Source of the DNA: CAYYWP01 sp050176585
GTDB lineage: Bacteria > Desulfobacterota > Binatia > HRBIN30 > CADEER01
NCBI GenBank assembly: GCA_050176585.1
Contig: JBFXHX010000067.1
Coordinates: forward strand, 1 to 14,911
Length of the DNA: 14,911 bases
Reading direction: 5' to 3'
Each line of letters opens with the position of its first letter. Position 1 is the stretch's first letter. A program made the position numbers and the translations under genes. Below, in pieces: positions 6,315 to 14,674 of the stretch. The notes under the pieces were generated by a model that worked only from the letters and a program-made list of their open reading frames with translations, was not told the DNA's origin and did not search any database.

Positions 6315-6668
6315 ATGATGCGATTGCTGCTGTTCACCGCTGCCAGCGCGGTGTTGCTGGGATCGACCGCGGCGCGCGGCGAGTCGTGCAGTCCGGCGAT
6401 GTGCGCGGGCATGAGCCCGGTGTGCTGGCAGGCATACGAGAAGGTGGTGGTGGAGAAGGACGAGCGCATCAAGAGCGTCACTCGTTGCCGCGAGCTCGCG
6501 GCCGACCTCGACGGCGCCGGTCACTTCATGAAAGTGCCCGACCTCACGCCGCGGCAGGCCCTCTGCGCGTGCGAAGCGGCGTTTTGGAGCATCGACGGCG
6601 GCGCGCAAGGGCTGCCGAACATGGACGACACTTCCCAGGAGCGATCGAACTCCGACGAAGACGACTAG
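6315..6668 (+). CDS. Small exported six-cysteine protein of unknown function
   Basis: The protein has 117 residues. The ATG at 6315 (or the adjacent ATG at 6318) has AGGAAGGGG at 6299-6307. Residues 1-22 form a signal peptide (hydrophobic 'LLLFTAASAVLLG', cut near 'AARG'). The mature part has six cysteines (25, 30, 37, 58, 84, 86), including C-A-C at 84-86, and ends in an acidic, disordered tail (SNSDEDD). The even number of cysteines suggests disulphides or metal binding in the periplasm. I recognise no family. Codon use is GC-rich at third positions like its neighbours, which supports a real gene. It is divergent from the ABM gene and convergent with the carboxylase gene, whose stop lies 22 bases away. 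Confidence 0.72.
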   Translation: MMRLLLFTAASAVLLGSTAARGESCSPAMCAGMSPVCWQAYEKVVVEKDERIKSVTRCRELAADLDGAGHFMKVPDLTPRQALCACEAAFWSIDGGAQGLPNMDDTSQERSNSDEDD

Positions 6669-6687
6669 CGCGCCCAATCGGCCGCGC
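6668..6687. terminator. Short hairpin between convergent gene ends
   Basis: GCGCG-CC (6668-6674) pairs with GG-(C)-CGCGC (6680-6687) around a CAATC loop, with one bulged base. It fills the gap between the stop of the small secreted protein gene and the carboxylase stop at 6691. It has no T-tract, so its function as a terminator is uncertain. Confidence 0.28.
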
Positions 6688-6690
6688 AGC

Positions 6691-9600
6691 CTATCGAGCG
6701 CGGCGGGCGTCCAGGCGGCCGATCAAAGTGCTGCGCAGCTCGGCGACCGGCACGATGTCGTCGAGTGAGCCGACCGCGCGGGCGCGTTCCACCGTGTGCA
6801 CGGAATCGAACTCGCGCGCGACGGCGCCGTGGTGCTCGAGCGCGACGTGCTCGCGCACGCGTTCGAGGTCGGCGGCCGCTGCCGAGCGCTGATGGGGGTC
6901 GCGCGTGCGCGCCAGCGCTTCGCGCAGCGCGCGCACCCGGTCGTCCGCCTCGGTGCGGGCGCGCACCTCGCGCGCGAACACCGCGGTCGCCGCGGCGCTG
7001 CCGCCGATCACCGAGGCATACGAGCCCTCGAGGGCGACCGCGTAGAGCTGGTCATTCAGGGCGCGCGAAAACACGACATAGGCGCCGCCGTGGTACCGCG
7101 ACACGACCGCGAACAAGATCGGCCCCTCGAAGTTCACCACCGCGCGTGCGATCTCGGCCCCATACTCCAGCTGCAAGTTGCGCATCGATTCGGGTGAGCC
7201 GTCGAAGCCGGAGAGGTTGGCGACGATCACCGCCGGGCGATTCCCGCTGGCGGCGGCCATGGCGCGCGCCACCTTCTTCGACGACAACGGAAAGAGCGTG
7301 CCCGCCGTCCATTCGGCCGGCCCGTCGTGCGCGCGCGGGCCCACCCGCGGGACGTTGCGGCTCTCGATGCCGATCAGACACACGGCGTGACCGCCGAGGT
7401 GTGCGTCCCATACGATCGCGGTTTCCGCTCCCGCCATGGCCGCCCACCGCTCCAGCCAGCCGCCGTCCTGGTCGATCAATGCGTGCATGATCGGCCGCAT
7501 CGCGAACGGCCGCTTCCGCCCCGGGTTGGCGGAATCGCTGAACACGTCAGCGACGGTTGCGAATCCGATCGCGTCGCCATCGGAGTACGGCGACAGCGCG
7601 AGCGACCGCCCGGCCGGATCGCCGGTGGCGTGGCGGCGGGGCCCTGTTTCGCCCGGGGCGCGGTACGCGTAGCGGTAGTGGTCCAGCAACAGGGCGTGCG
7701 CGGCGGCCAGGTCGCGCGCATAGTATTGCGCCTGTCCGTTCGGTCCCATGATGCGATCGAACCCGCCGATCCCCACCTCGTCTTCCGCTGCGACGCTGCC
7801 GGAGGCCTCGAGCGCCAGCCGGCCGGTGAGCACCATCGATGACCCCGCGAGCATGATCAGAATGCCGCGCGTGCCCTGGCACATGGTGGCTAGGGCGTCG
7901 AAGTAACTCTGGGCCCCGACGTTGACGCCGGCCACGACGATGTTCAACTCGCCTCCCGCGTCGGTGAACTGCACGATCCGGCGCACCACGCGCGCGGTGG
8001 CATCGAGGTTCTCGGTCCCGCTGTTCATTGCGATGCGCGCGCCCGCTGACGTCGTCACCCATTCGGCCGGAAGGTCGCGCGCGGCGGCGAGATCGAGCGC
8101 GGCCAAGATGCGGTCGCATTCCGGCGCGGCGAGCGCGCCGAGATCGTGCGTGGGGTCGCTCAGCATCAGCACCCGGGTCATTCCCTCCGGATATTTGACC
8201 GTCGGCGTGGTGATGAGGCCGAACACGATGCCGCACTGGTTCTCGCCGGGGGGCCTGCCGGCGACAGAAATGGCGCGCGGTATGGCGGCGGCGGGATCGA
8301 GGTCGAACTCCTCGAAGCGCGCGCCGGTCCCAGAGGTGAACAAGCGCACGGCCTCGTACGGGTGCACCAGCTCCCGGCGGCGCGCTGCGGCGACGCGCTG
8401 CTCGTACGGGCTGGCCGGCTGCAGAGGGATTCGGTGGGGTTCGCGCCAGGTAATCTCCACGTCGAGCGGCCCCCACACGAATGCCACCTCGCGCTCGGTC
8501 TCGGCGCCGCCGTCGGGTCGCTCTTGTACTGTGAGGCGCACGACGATCTTCTCGAGGCCCAGATGGCGCGTGGCGGGCGTCAATTCGCGCACCAGGCGAT
8601 CGACCATCTCCGGCTCCAAGTAGAGCGCCGGGCGGATTACGAGGGTGATGCGATTCCAGTGCAAGCGGCGCCAGCGATCGCGCTCCCCGCGTATGCGGCG
8701 CAGCGCGCGCACTGCTTCGGCGAACGCGTGCACGAAGGCCGGTTCGTGCAAGGCGCCTTGGGCGCCGGGCAGGGCCGCCCGCACCTCGGCGAGCACGAAA
8801 ATGCGCTCGTCGGTCGGCACCTCGCGGCTGCGCCCGTAGAAGGCGTACAGTCCTTCGTCGCTCTCTAGTCGCTCGAGCTCGAAACGCTCGAGGCGCGCCA
8901 GGTCGAGGCGGCGCGCGGTCTCCGGGTGCAGCCCGAGCAGATCTTCGCGCTCTTCCCAGCCGCGCTCTCCGGCGGCGAAGCTGACATGGCGGCGCCGGCC
9001 GTCAGCGGCCAAGGCGGTGAAGCAGGCCCGGCGGCACGCGGGCGACTGCTGCGCCAGCAGTGCCGCGGCGAGCTCGCGCAAGGCGCCGGTCTCGAGCAGC
9101 TGGTCGACCGGGATCAGGAGCTCGAGCAGCACCGGAGCCGTATGCTCGCGCGCGGCCGCGGCCAGCGCGGCCCAGGCGCCGGGCGCTGCGGCCGAGCGCG
9201 CCAACGCGGCCAGCACGGTGCCGTACTCGCCGCAGTCGAAGCGCACGCCGTTCCATTGGTCGCCGCTGATCGAGCGGCGCCCGCGCGGGGCGAGCGGCGC
9301 ATACTGGCGCAGGACCAGCGCTTGCAACGCGAGGTCGCGCCGCGCGGGGTCGGGATGCGCCGCCCACGCCGCGACGCGCGCGAACACCTCCGGCGGGCTG
9401 TCGGCGAGGCGCTGCACGGCTTCGAGATCGACGCCCTTGGCGCCCTCCCGCTCCAGCGGTTCGAGCACCTCGTCCAGGGCGGCGGCGGCGCGTTGGCGCA
9501 TCTCGGGACGCTCGAAGAGCACGTAGCGCGCATCCGCCGCCGCGTCTGCGAGCGCATCGGGCACCTGACCGCGCAGTGCGATGCAGGTGCCCAGCGCGGC

Positions 9601-12210
9601 GCCGAGCTCGCCGTCCCCGCGCAGGTCCACGCCGGCCGCGCCCAGGCGGGTGACGAACCGCAGCAGAGCCGTGACCACGCGGTACCGGTCGTCGCGGCGC
9701 GCTTGCGCGGCGTACAAGCGCAGCAGGGCCCGGTCCAGGGCGTCACTCGGGGCGAGGGTGGCGATTCCGTAGTGCGCGAGGGCACGCCGGAGCTGCGCGG
9801 CGAACGCGTCTGGAAGACCCGCGCCGCTGGTGTTGCGCTGGCGCAGGTACACGCGCAACCAGGCGTCATTGGAGAGGCCGACCGCGCCGCCGCTCCCCGG
9901 CGCCGGCTGCCGCGCGAACAACAGCTCGGTGTCGGCGAACAGCGTCACTGCCGAGCGCACCTCGGCGAGCTCGTCGAGAAACGCAGCCGGCAGGCGCTCG
10001 AGGTGCTGCGCCTCGAGGATCGCCTGCACCTGGGCATCGATGTCCGACCGGCGATCGTAGCCGAGCAGCAGCCGGCGCAGCGCGGCGGCGAGCGCGTCCA
10101 GGCCGCGTTCGCGGCGGGGGACCTCGGTGCTCGCGACTGCGCCCAGCTGGGCGCGGTCGTCGCTGTCGAGCAGCACGTCCAGCGGGTCCTCCCACGGCGG
10201 GAGCCGCAAACGCGCGCCGCTCGCATCCGCCGGCGCGGTCCCGTCCTCCTCGATGCGCATCAGCACGGCCCCGGCCGCCACCCGTTCGTTGGCGCGCACC
10301 GCGAGCTCGCGCACAGTTCCCGAAAACGGGGCGTGGAACGGTACCTCGACCTTCATGGTCTCGAGCAAGCCGAGGCGCTGCCCCGCGACGACGCGGTCGC
10401 CGATGGCCGCCTCCACCGCGATCACCACCGCGGGGGCCTCGGTGCGCACGGCGCCACCCGTATCGCGCGAGACGCGGTGGGGCCGGCCATCGATTTCGAT
10501 CCGCAGCGCTGCGCCGCTCGGCGCGTAGGTCACCGAATGGCGCGCATCGCCGATCACGAGCTGGCAGGCGTGCGGCTGTTGCTCGAGCAGGCGCGCGACG
10601 CACTCGCGCCCGTCGCAACTAACCCGGTACTGCCAATCGCCGAGCGCGAGTACCTCCAGCCGATACCGGGCGCCGGCGTGACCCAGCTCCACGATCTGGC
10701 CGGTCGATGGCGGCACGCTGCGCGGGCTGCCACTGGCCGCTTCCGCGAAGAAGACCTGCCGCGCCGCGGCGCGCTCGTCCAGATAGACCAGGATGGCGGC
10801 CGCGATCAGCGCTTCGGCGGCGCCGGACGGGGCTGGCAGCGTCGGCAGCGTGCGGTCGAGCCACTCCACATCCACGCCGCCGCGGCGGAACTGTTCGCTG
10901 GCGAGGAGGTCGAGGAGTAACCCTTTGTTCGTCGCACCGCCGGCGAGGACGAGGCGGAACTCGTCTAGCGCGATCGCGAGGCGCGAGAGCGCGGCCGGCC
11001 GCGAGTCGGCGTGCACCATCACTTTCGCGATCAGCTGATCGAACTCCGCCGGCATGGCGCTGCCTGGACCGACGCCGGAGTCCACGCGCACGCCGGGGCC
11101 GCCGGGCGCGTCGTACAACACCACCGGCCCCGGAGCAGGCGCGAAGTCCGCGGCCGGATCTTCTGCGCACACGCGCGCTTCGATGGCGTGCCCGCGCTCT
11201 GCGGGCGCCGTCGAGGGCAGCGGCTCACCGCGCGCCAAGCGCAGCTGTAGCTCGACCAGGTCGAGCCCGGTGAGGAGCTCCGTGAGGCCGTGCTCCACCT
11301 GCAGCCGCGGATTGATCTCGAGGAACACGAAGCCATCGGTGGTCCGCAGGAACTCCACGGTTCCGACGCCCCTGTACTCGGCGGCGCCGGCCAGCTTGAC
11401 CGCCGCCGCGCGGAGCGCGGCGTTCACCGCCGGGTCGAGGTCCGGCGGCGGCGCCTCCTCGATTACTTTCTGATGGCGCCGCTGCACGCTGCAGTCGCGC
11501 AGTCCGAGCGCGAGGCAGCGCCCGTACATATCGGCGGCGATCTGCACCTCGATGTGCCGCGCGGCGTGCACCACGGATTCGAGAAACAGGGTCGGGTCTC
11601 CAAACGCACCGGCCGCCTCGGCGCCGGCGCGCTCGAAGGCCGGCGCGAGATCCTCCCAGCGCTCGACCAGGCGGATGCCGCGGCCGCCGCCGCCCGCAGT
11701 GGCCTTGATGAACAGCGGCAATCCGATGGCGCGGGCGCGCGCGTGCAGCGAGTCGGCGCTCACCGGACCGCCGCTCCACGGCGCCACCGGCACGCCGCAG
11801 GCTTCGGCGAGCTGCTTTGCCGCGATCTTGTCCCCGAGCCGGCGCATTGCCGCGCTGGAGGGACCGATGAAGATCAGCTCGCGCTCTTCGCACGCAGCCG
11901 CGAAGTCGGGATCTTCGGCGAGGAATCCCCATCCCGGCCAGACCGCATCCGCGCGCGTGGCGCGCAGCGCCGCCAGGACGCGCCCGTGGTCCAAGTAGGC
12001 CAGCCGGGGCGCCGCACCGCGCGCGGGGCGCAGCGCGGGGCCGAGCGACAGCGCTTCGTCCGCCTGTCGCACGAACGGCGCGCCGCGATCCGGCTCGGTG
12101 TACAGGGCGATGGCGCGCAGCCGCGAACCCTCCGCGACGCGCAACGTGCGGACGGCGCGCACGCAGCGACTGGCGGCATCGCCGCGGTTCACTATGGCTA
12201 TGCGCTGCAT
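6691..12210 (-). CDS. Single-chain biotin-dependent acyl-CoA carboxylase (BC-BCCP-central-CT, eukaryotic ACC-like layout)
   Basis: This 1839-residue protein carboxylates an acyl-CoA (probably acetyl- or propionyl-CoA) using ATP and bicarbonate. Order: biotin carboxylase 1-450, with ATP loop 'KATAGGGGRGI' (169-179), H246/K248 in 'RHQKVIEEAP', E286, E298-x-N300-x-R302 ('EINPRLQVEH') and R346; a linker; biotin carrier at about 590-655, with the biotin lysine K620 in 'LLETMKVEV'; a long helical central region at about 680-1280; and carboxyltransferase at about 1290-1780, with 'MNSGTEN' (~1390), 'NLSGFDGSPESMRN' (~1665) and 'RYHGGAYVVFSRALN'. The biotin site reads ETMKV instead of the usual (A/V)MKM. 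ATG 12210 (MQRIAIVNRG) matches family starts; the frame is open to 12351 but that would overlap the divergent gene. No good ribosome binding site is seen. The substrate is inferred. Confidence 0.9.
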   Translation of the reverse strand: MQRIAIVNRGDAASRCVRAVRTLRVAEGSRLRAIALYTEPDRGAPFVRQADEALSLGPALRPARGAAPRLAYLDHGRVLAALRATRADAVWPGWGFLAEDPDFAAACEERELIFIGPSSAAMRRLGDKIAAKQLAEACGVPVAPWSGGPVSADSLHARARAIGLPLFIKATAGGGGRGIRLVERWEDLAPAFERAGAEAAGAFGDPTLFLESVVHAARHIEVQIAADMYGRCLALGLRDCSVQRRHQKVIEEAPPPDLDPAVNAALRAAAVKLAGAAEYRGVGTVEFLRTTDGFVFLEINPRLQVEHGLTELLTGLDLVELQLRLARGEPLPSTAPAERGHAIEARVCAEDPAADFAPAPGPVVLYDAPGGPGVRVDSGVGPGSAMPAEFDQLIAKVMVHADSRPAALSRLAIALDEFRLVLAGGATNKGLLLDLLASEQFRRGGVDVEWLDRTLPTLPAPSGAAEALIAAAILVYLDERAAARQVFFAEAASGSPRSVPPSTGQIVELGHAGARYRLEVLALGDWQYRVSCDGRECVARLLEQQPHACQLVIGDARHSVTYAPSGAALRIEIDGRPHRVSRDTGGAVRTEAPAVVIAVEAAIGDRVVAGQRLGLLETMKVEVPFHAPFSGTVRELAVRANERVAAGAVLMRIEEDGTAPADASGARLRLPPWEDPLDVLLDSDDRAQLGAVASTEVPRRERGLDALAAALRRLLLGYDRRSDIDAQVQAILEAQHLERLPAAFLDELAEVRSAVTLFADTELLFARQPAPGSGGAVGLSNDAWLRVYLRQRNTSGAGLPDAFAAQLRRALAHYGIATLAPSDALDRALLRLYAAQARRDDRYRVVTALLRFVTRLGAAGVDLRGDGELGAALGTCIALRGQVPDALADAAADARYVLFERPEMRQRAAAALDEVLEPLEREGAKGVDLEAVQRLADSPPEVFARVAAWAAHPDPARRDLALQALVLRQYAPLAPRGRRSISGDQWNGVRFDCGEYGTVLAALARSAAAPGAWAALAAAAREHTAPVLLELLIPVDQLLETGALRELAAALLAQQSPACRRACFTALAADGRRRHVSFAAGERGWEEREDLLGLHPETARRLDLARLERFELERLESDEGLYAFYGRSREVPTDERIFVLAEVRAALPGAQGALHEPAFVHAFAEAVRALRRIRGERDRWRRLHWNRITLVIRPALYLEPEMVDRLVRELTPATRHLGLEKIVVRLTVQERPDGGAETEREVAFVWGPLDVEITWREPHRIPLQPASPYEQRVAAARRRELVHPYEAVRLFTSGTGARFEEFDLDPAAAIPRAISVAGRPPGENQCGIVFGLITTPTVKYPEGMTRVLMLSDPTHDLGALAAPECDRILAALDLAAARDLPAEWVTTSAGARIAMNSGTENLDATARVVRRIVQFTDAGGELNIVVAGVNVGAQSYFDALATMCQGTRGILIMLAGSSMVLTGRLALEASGSVAAEDEVGIGGFDRIMGPNGQAQYYARDLAAAHALLLDHYRYAYRAPGETGPRRHATGDPAGRSLALSPYSDGDAIGFATVADVFSDSANPGRKRPFAMRPIMHALIDQDGGWLERWAAMAGAETAIVWDAHLGGHAVCLIGIESRNVPRVGPRAHDGPAEWTAGTLFPLSSKKVARAMAAASGNRPAVIVANLSGFDGSPESMRNLQLEYGAEIARAVVNFEGPILFAVVSRYHGGAYVVFSRALNDQLYAVALEGSYASVIGGSAAATAVFAREVRARTEADDRVRALREALARTRDPHQRSAAAADLERVREHVALEHHGAVAREFDSVHTVERARAVGSLDDIVPVAELRSTLIGRLDARRAR

Positions 12211-12349
12211 TCGATCGGCAGGAACCAGCGGCTGGCCGGCTCTGGCCGTGCCTTTGGCAGAATCGCGGACCGATTGCACCCCCGCCCAGGCTTGACCGGG
12301 GGGGCCCGTGCGCCTAGCGGTGTCCTTCGAGCAACGGGGCGGTACAGAC

Positions 12350-13429
12350 ATGGACCAAGGAGAAACGAGCGGTCGCGCGCCCGAGACGATACCGATCCGC
12401 GCCGACGAGGACTTCGATCATCACCGCGTGGCAGCTTACCTGGAAGGCAAGCTGCCGGGGAGCGATCGCGCGCTCCGCATCGAGCAGTTCGGCGGCGGTC
12501 ACGCCAACCTGACGTACCTGTTGCAGTACGGCGAGCAGGAATACGTGCTGCGCCGGCCGCCGCTCGGCCCCGTGGCGGCCGGCGCGCACGACATGGGCCG
12601 CGAGTACCGCGTGCTCTCGGTGCTGCATCGGGTGTACCCGCTGGCGCCGCGCGCGCTGCTGTTCTGCGCCGACCCGGCGATTATCGGCGCGCCATTTCTC
12701 GTCATGGAGCGGCGCCGCGGCACGGTCGTTCGCGCGGTGGTGCCACCGGAATTCGGCGGCGGCGGCGATCCGGGCACGAACCGGCGGCTGAGCGAGGTGA
12801 TGATCGATGCGCTCGCCGACCTGCACCAGGCGGATTACCGCGCCGTCGGCCTCGAGACGCTGGGCAAGCCTGAGGGCTTCCTGCGTCGCCAGATCGAGGG
12901 GTGGGCGCAGCGCTACGCGCGCGCCAAGACCGCGGACGTGCGCATCGTCGATGAGTTGGTCGGCTGGCTGTGCGCGGAGCAGCCCGCTTCGCCGTCGCCG
13001 ACGCTCGTGCACAACGACTGGCGACTCGACAACATGATGCTCGATCCGCAGGATGCCGGTCGCGTGGTCGCCGTCTTCGACTGGGACATGTGTACACTCG
13101 GCGATCCGCTCGCCGACCTCGGTACGCTGCTGGGGTACTGGGTGGAAGCGGGCGAGGAGCCGACGGTCGAATTGATGCCGTCCGACCTGCCCGGGTTTCT
13201 GACCCGGCGCGCCGCGGTAGAGCGCTATGCGCAGCGCCGCGGCATCGACGTGAGTGCGGCGCTCTTCTACTACGTGTTCGGCCTGTTCAAGGCCGCCGTG
13301 GTCATGCAGCAAATTTACTATCGCTTCCACGTCGGCCAGACACAGGACGCGCGCTTTGCGGTCTTCGGGCAGCGCGCCGAGCAACTGTTCCGCCTCGCGA
13401 CCGACCGCTACCGCACGGGCGTCCTCTAG
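12350..13429 (+). CDS. Phosphotransferase family protein (APH/ACAD10-11 N-terminal type)
   Basis: This 359-residue kinase-like protein has the aminoglycoside phosphotransferase fold in the branch that resembles the N-terminal domain of ACAD10/ACAD11. Signatures are 'IEQFGGGHANLTYLL' (44-58), 'YVLRRPPLG' (65-73), 'HDMGREYRVLS' (80-90), catalytic H221-N-D223-x4-N228 in 'LVHNDWRLDNMM', and metal-binding 'FDWDMCTLGDPLADLG' (243-258). Relatives act next to acyl-CoA dehydrogenases, and ACAD10/11 process 4-hydroxy fatty acyl-CoAs; here it is divergent from an acyl-CoA carboxylase, consistent with acyl-CoA work. The start is uncertain: ATG 12350 follows a weak GGGGCGG, and GTG 12308 is possible. Confidence 0.86.
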   Translation: MDQGETSGRAPETIPIRADEDFDHHRVAAYLEGKLPGSDRALRIEQFGGGHANLTYLLQYGEQEYVLRRPPLGPVAAGAHDMGREYRVLSVLHRVYPLAPRALLFCADPAIIGAPFLVMERRRGTVVRAVVPPEFGGGGDPGTNRRLSEVMIDALADLHQADYRAVGLETLGKPEGFLRRQIEGWAQRYARAKTADVRIVDELVGWLCAEQPASPSPTLVHNDWRLDNMMLDPQDAGRVVAVFDWDMCTLGDPLADLGTLLGYWVEAGEEPTVELMPSDLPGFLTRRAAVERYAQRRGIDVSAALFYYVFGLFKAAVVMQQIYYRFHVGQTQDARFAVFGQRAEQLFRLATDRYRTGVL

Positions 13430-13460
13430 GGCAGAGCGCGCCGGCGAGATGCAACCTGGC

Positions 13461-13480
13461 GCCGCCGGCAAGCCGGCGGC
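13461..13480. terminator. 9-bp perfect hairpin between convergent genes
   Basis: GCCGCCGGC (13461-13469) and GCCGGCGGC (13472-13480) are exact inverted repeats separated by AA. They lie between the phosphotransferase stop (13429) and the stop of the leftward reductase (13536). There is no T-tract; it may end transcription from either side. Confidence 0.35.
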
Positions 13481-13535
13481 AATGGCGCGCGCAGCGGCCT
13501 CGCATCGGGGGTTGGGATTGCGCCGCGCCCGCCGA

Positions 13536-14663
13536 TTAATCCCGGGCGGCCACGGCGGCGCTACTGCCCAGCGGCGCCGATGGCCTGCCGCTAGGAGGCG
13601 GCTCGCCTACGGCGCGGCTCTCCTCATAGAACCGCCGCAGCAAACCGAGGCCGGGCCGCTCCTCCCGCCGCGCGATCGCATGGATGAGCTGCTGTGCGCG
13701 CTGGTTGATGGGGGCGGGAACGCCGAGGCGTTCGGCTCGCTGGACCACCTCGCCGTTCAGGTAGTCCACCGCGGGCTCCCGGCCGCGTTCGATCGCGAGC
13801 AGCATGGAAGAGCGCATGCGGCGATACCGCGTGCCGACGGCGAGCAGCAGCGCGTGTTTGAGCAGCAAACCGAGCGAGCCGCGATGGCGGCGATCGGCGG
13901 CGGTCAACTGAATACGCTCGAGGTCGAGCGTACCGGACACGCGTTCGAGCCGCACGCCGATCTGCCGCGCCACGGCGACGGCCTCGCTCATCAGCTCGAG
14001 TCCCAGGCGCCGCACGAACCGCCACAGGACCAAGCGGCCGAGCCGGTCGCCGCCGATTGTCCCAAGCGCGCTGATCGCACAGTTGATGGCCAGCTTGCTC
14101 CAGCGGGCGCCGCTCAGATTGTGCGTGATCTCCACCGGTCCGATCGGCGCGAGCAGGGACCGCAGCGTGTCGAACCGGCGGTCGTCCGCGCCGTCCATGC
14201 GCCCGAGCACGAAGCCGCCCGGTGAGGTGCGCTCGTACACGCCAGGCTCCGGCATAGTGGCTCCCCAGACCACGATCGCGCCGACCACCCGGTCCGCGCC
14301 GATCACCTCGGCAACGCGCGGCTCACACAAGCCGTTCTGCAGGCAGACCATCACGCCGTCCGAGCTCAGATGAGCGCGCGCGGATTGGGCAGCGGCGACG
14401 GCCTGTGGCGGGGGGGTGGCGAGCAGGACGACGTCGAACAAGCCGGCCGCGGCGGGCACCTCGGCGCTCGCGCGGCCGCCCACCGTTCGCAACCCGGTGG
14501 CACTGCGTACGGCGAAGCCGCGGTTATCGATCGCCGCCGCGATCGCCGCATTGTGGGTGACGACGAGCGGGTCATAACCGTTTTCCACCAGCGTCGCGGC
14601 GATGATTCCGCCGATGCCGCCGCAGCCCATGACCATGACGCGCGGAGGCCCTGCCGTGTGCAT
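13536..14663 (-). CDS. Ketopantoate reductase family protein (2-dehydropantoate 2-reductase, PanE/ApbA-like)
   Basis: This 375-residue NADPH-dependent reductase has an N-terminal Rossmann nucleotide-binding motif 'GCGGIGG' (13-19), 'VCLQNGL' (106-112, with the family Asn at 110) and the catalytic-lysine segment 'ARWSKLAINCAISALG' (186-201, K190, N194). The C-terminal helical domain has 'RSSMLLAIERGREPAVDYLNGEVV' split across 284-307 and 'GVPAPIN' (314-320). PanE makes pantoate for coenzyme A, but many paralogues act on other 2-oxo acids, so I give no symbol. It is longer than enteric PanE (about 300), partly through a Pro/Ser/Ala-rich tail after 350. ATG 14663 lacks a clear ribosome binding site; M10 (14636) or M12 (14630) would also fit a Rossmann start. 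Confidence 0.85.
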   Translation of the reverse strand: MHTAGPPRVMVMGCGGIGGIIAATLVENGYDPLVVTHNAAIAAAIDNRGFAVRSATGLRTVGGRASAEVPAAAGLFDVVLLATPPPQAVAAAQSARAHLSSDGVMVCLQNGLCEPRVAEVIGADRVVGAIVVWGATMPEPGVYERTSPGGFVLGRMDGADDRRFDTLRSLLAPIGPVEITHNLSGARWSKLAINCAISALGTIGGDRLGRLVLWRFVRRLGLELMSEAVAVARQIGVRLERVSGTLDLERIQLTAADRRHRGSLGLLLKHALLLAVGTRYRRMRSSMLLAIERGREPAVDYLNGEVVQRAERLGVPAPINQRAQQLIHAIARREERPGLGLLRRFYEESRAVGEPPPSGRPSAPLGSSAAVAARD

Positions 14664-14674
14664 GCCGGCGGATC

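Noticed and set aside
8926..10920. Rightward open frame of 664 codons inside the carboxylase gene
   Set aside because: The opposite strand encodes continuous carboxylase domains with conserved residues; this frame gives low-complexity Arg/Ala/Gln sequence.
11290..12873. Rightward open frame of 527 codons spanning the carboxylase start and the phosphotransferase
   Set aside because: It overlaps two well-supported genes in other frames and shows no motif.
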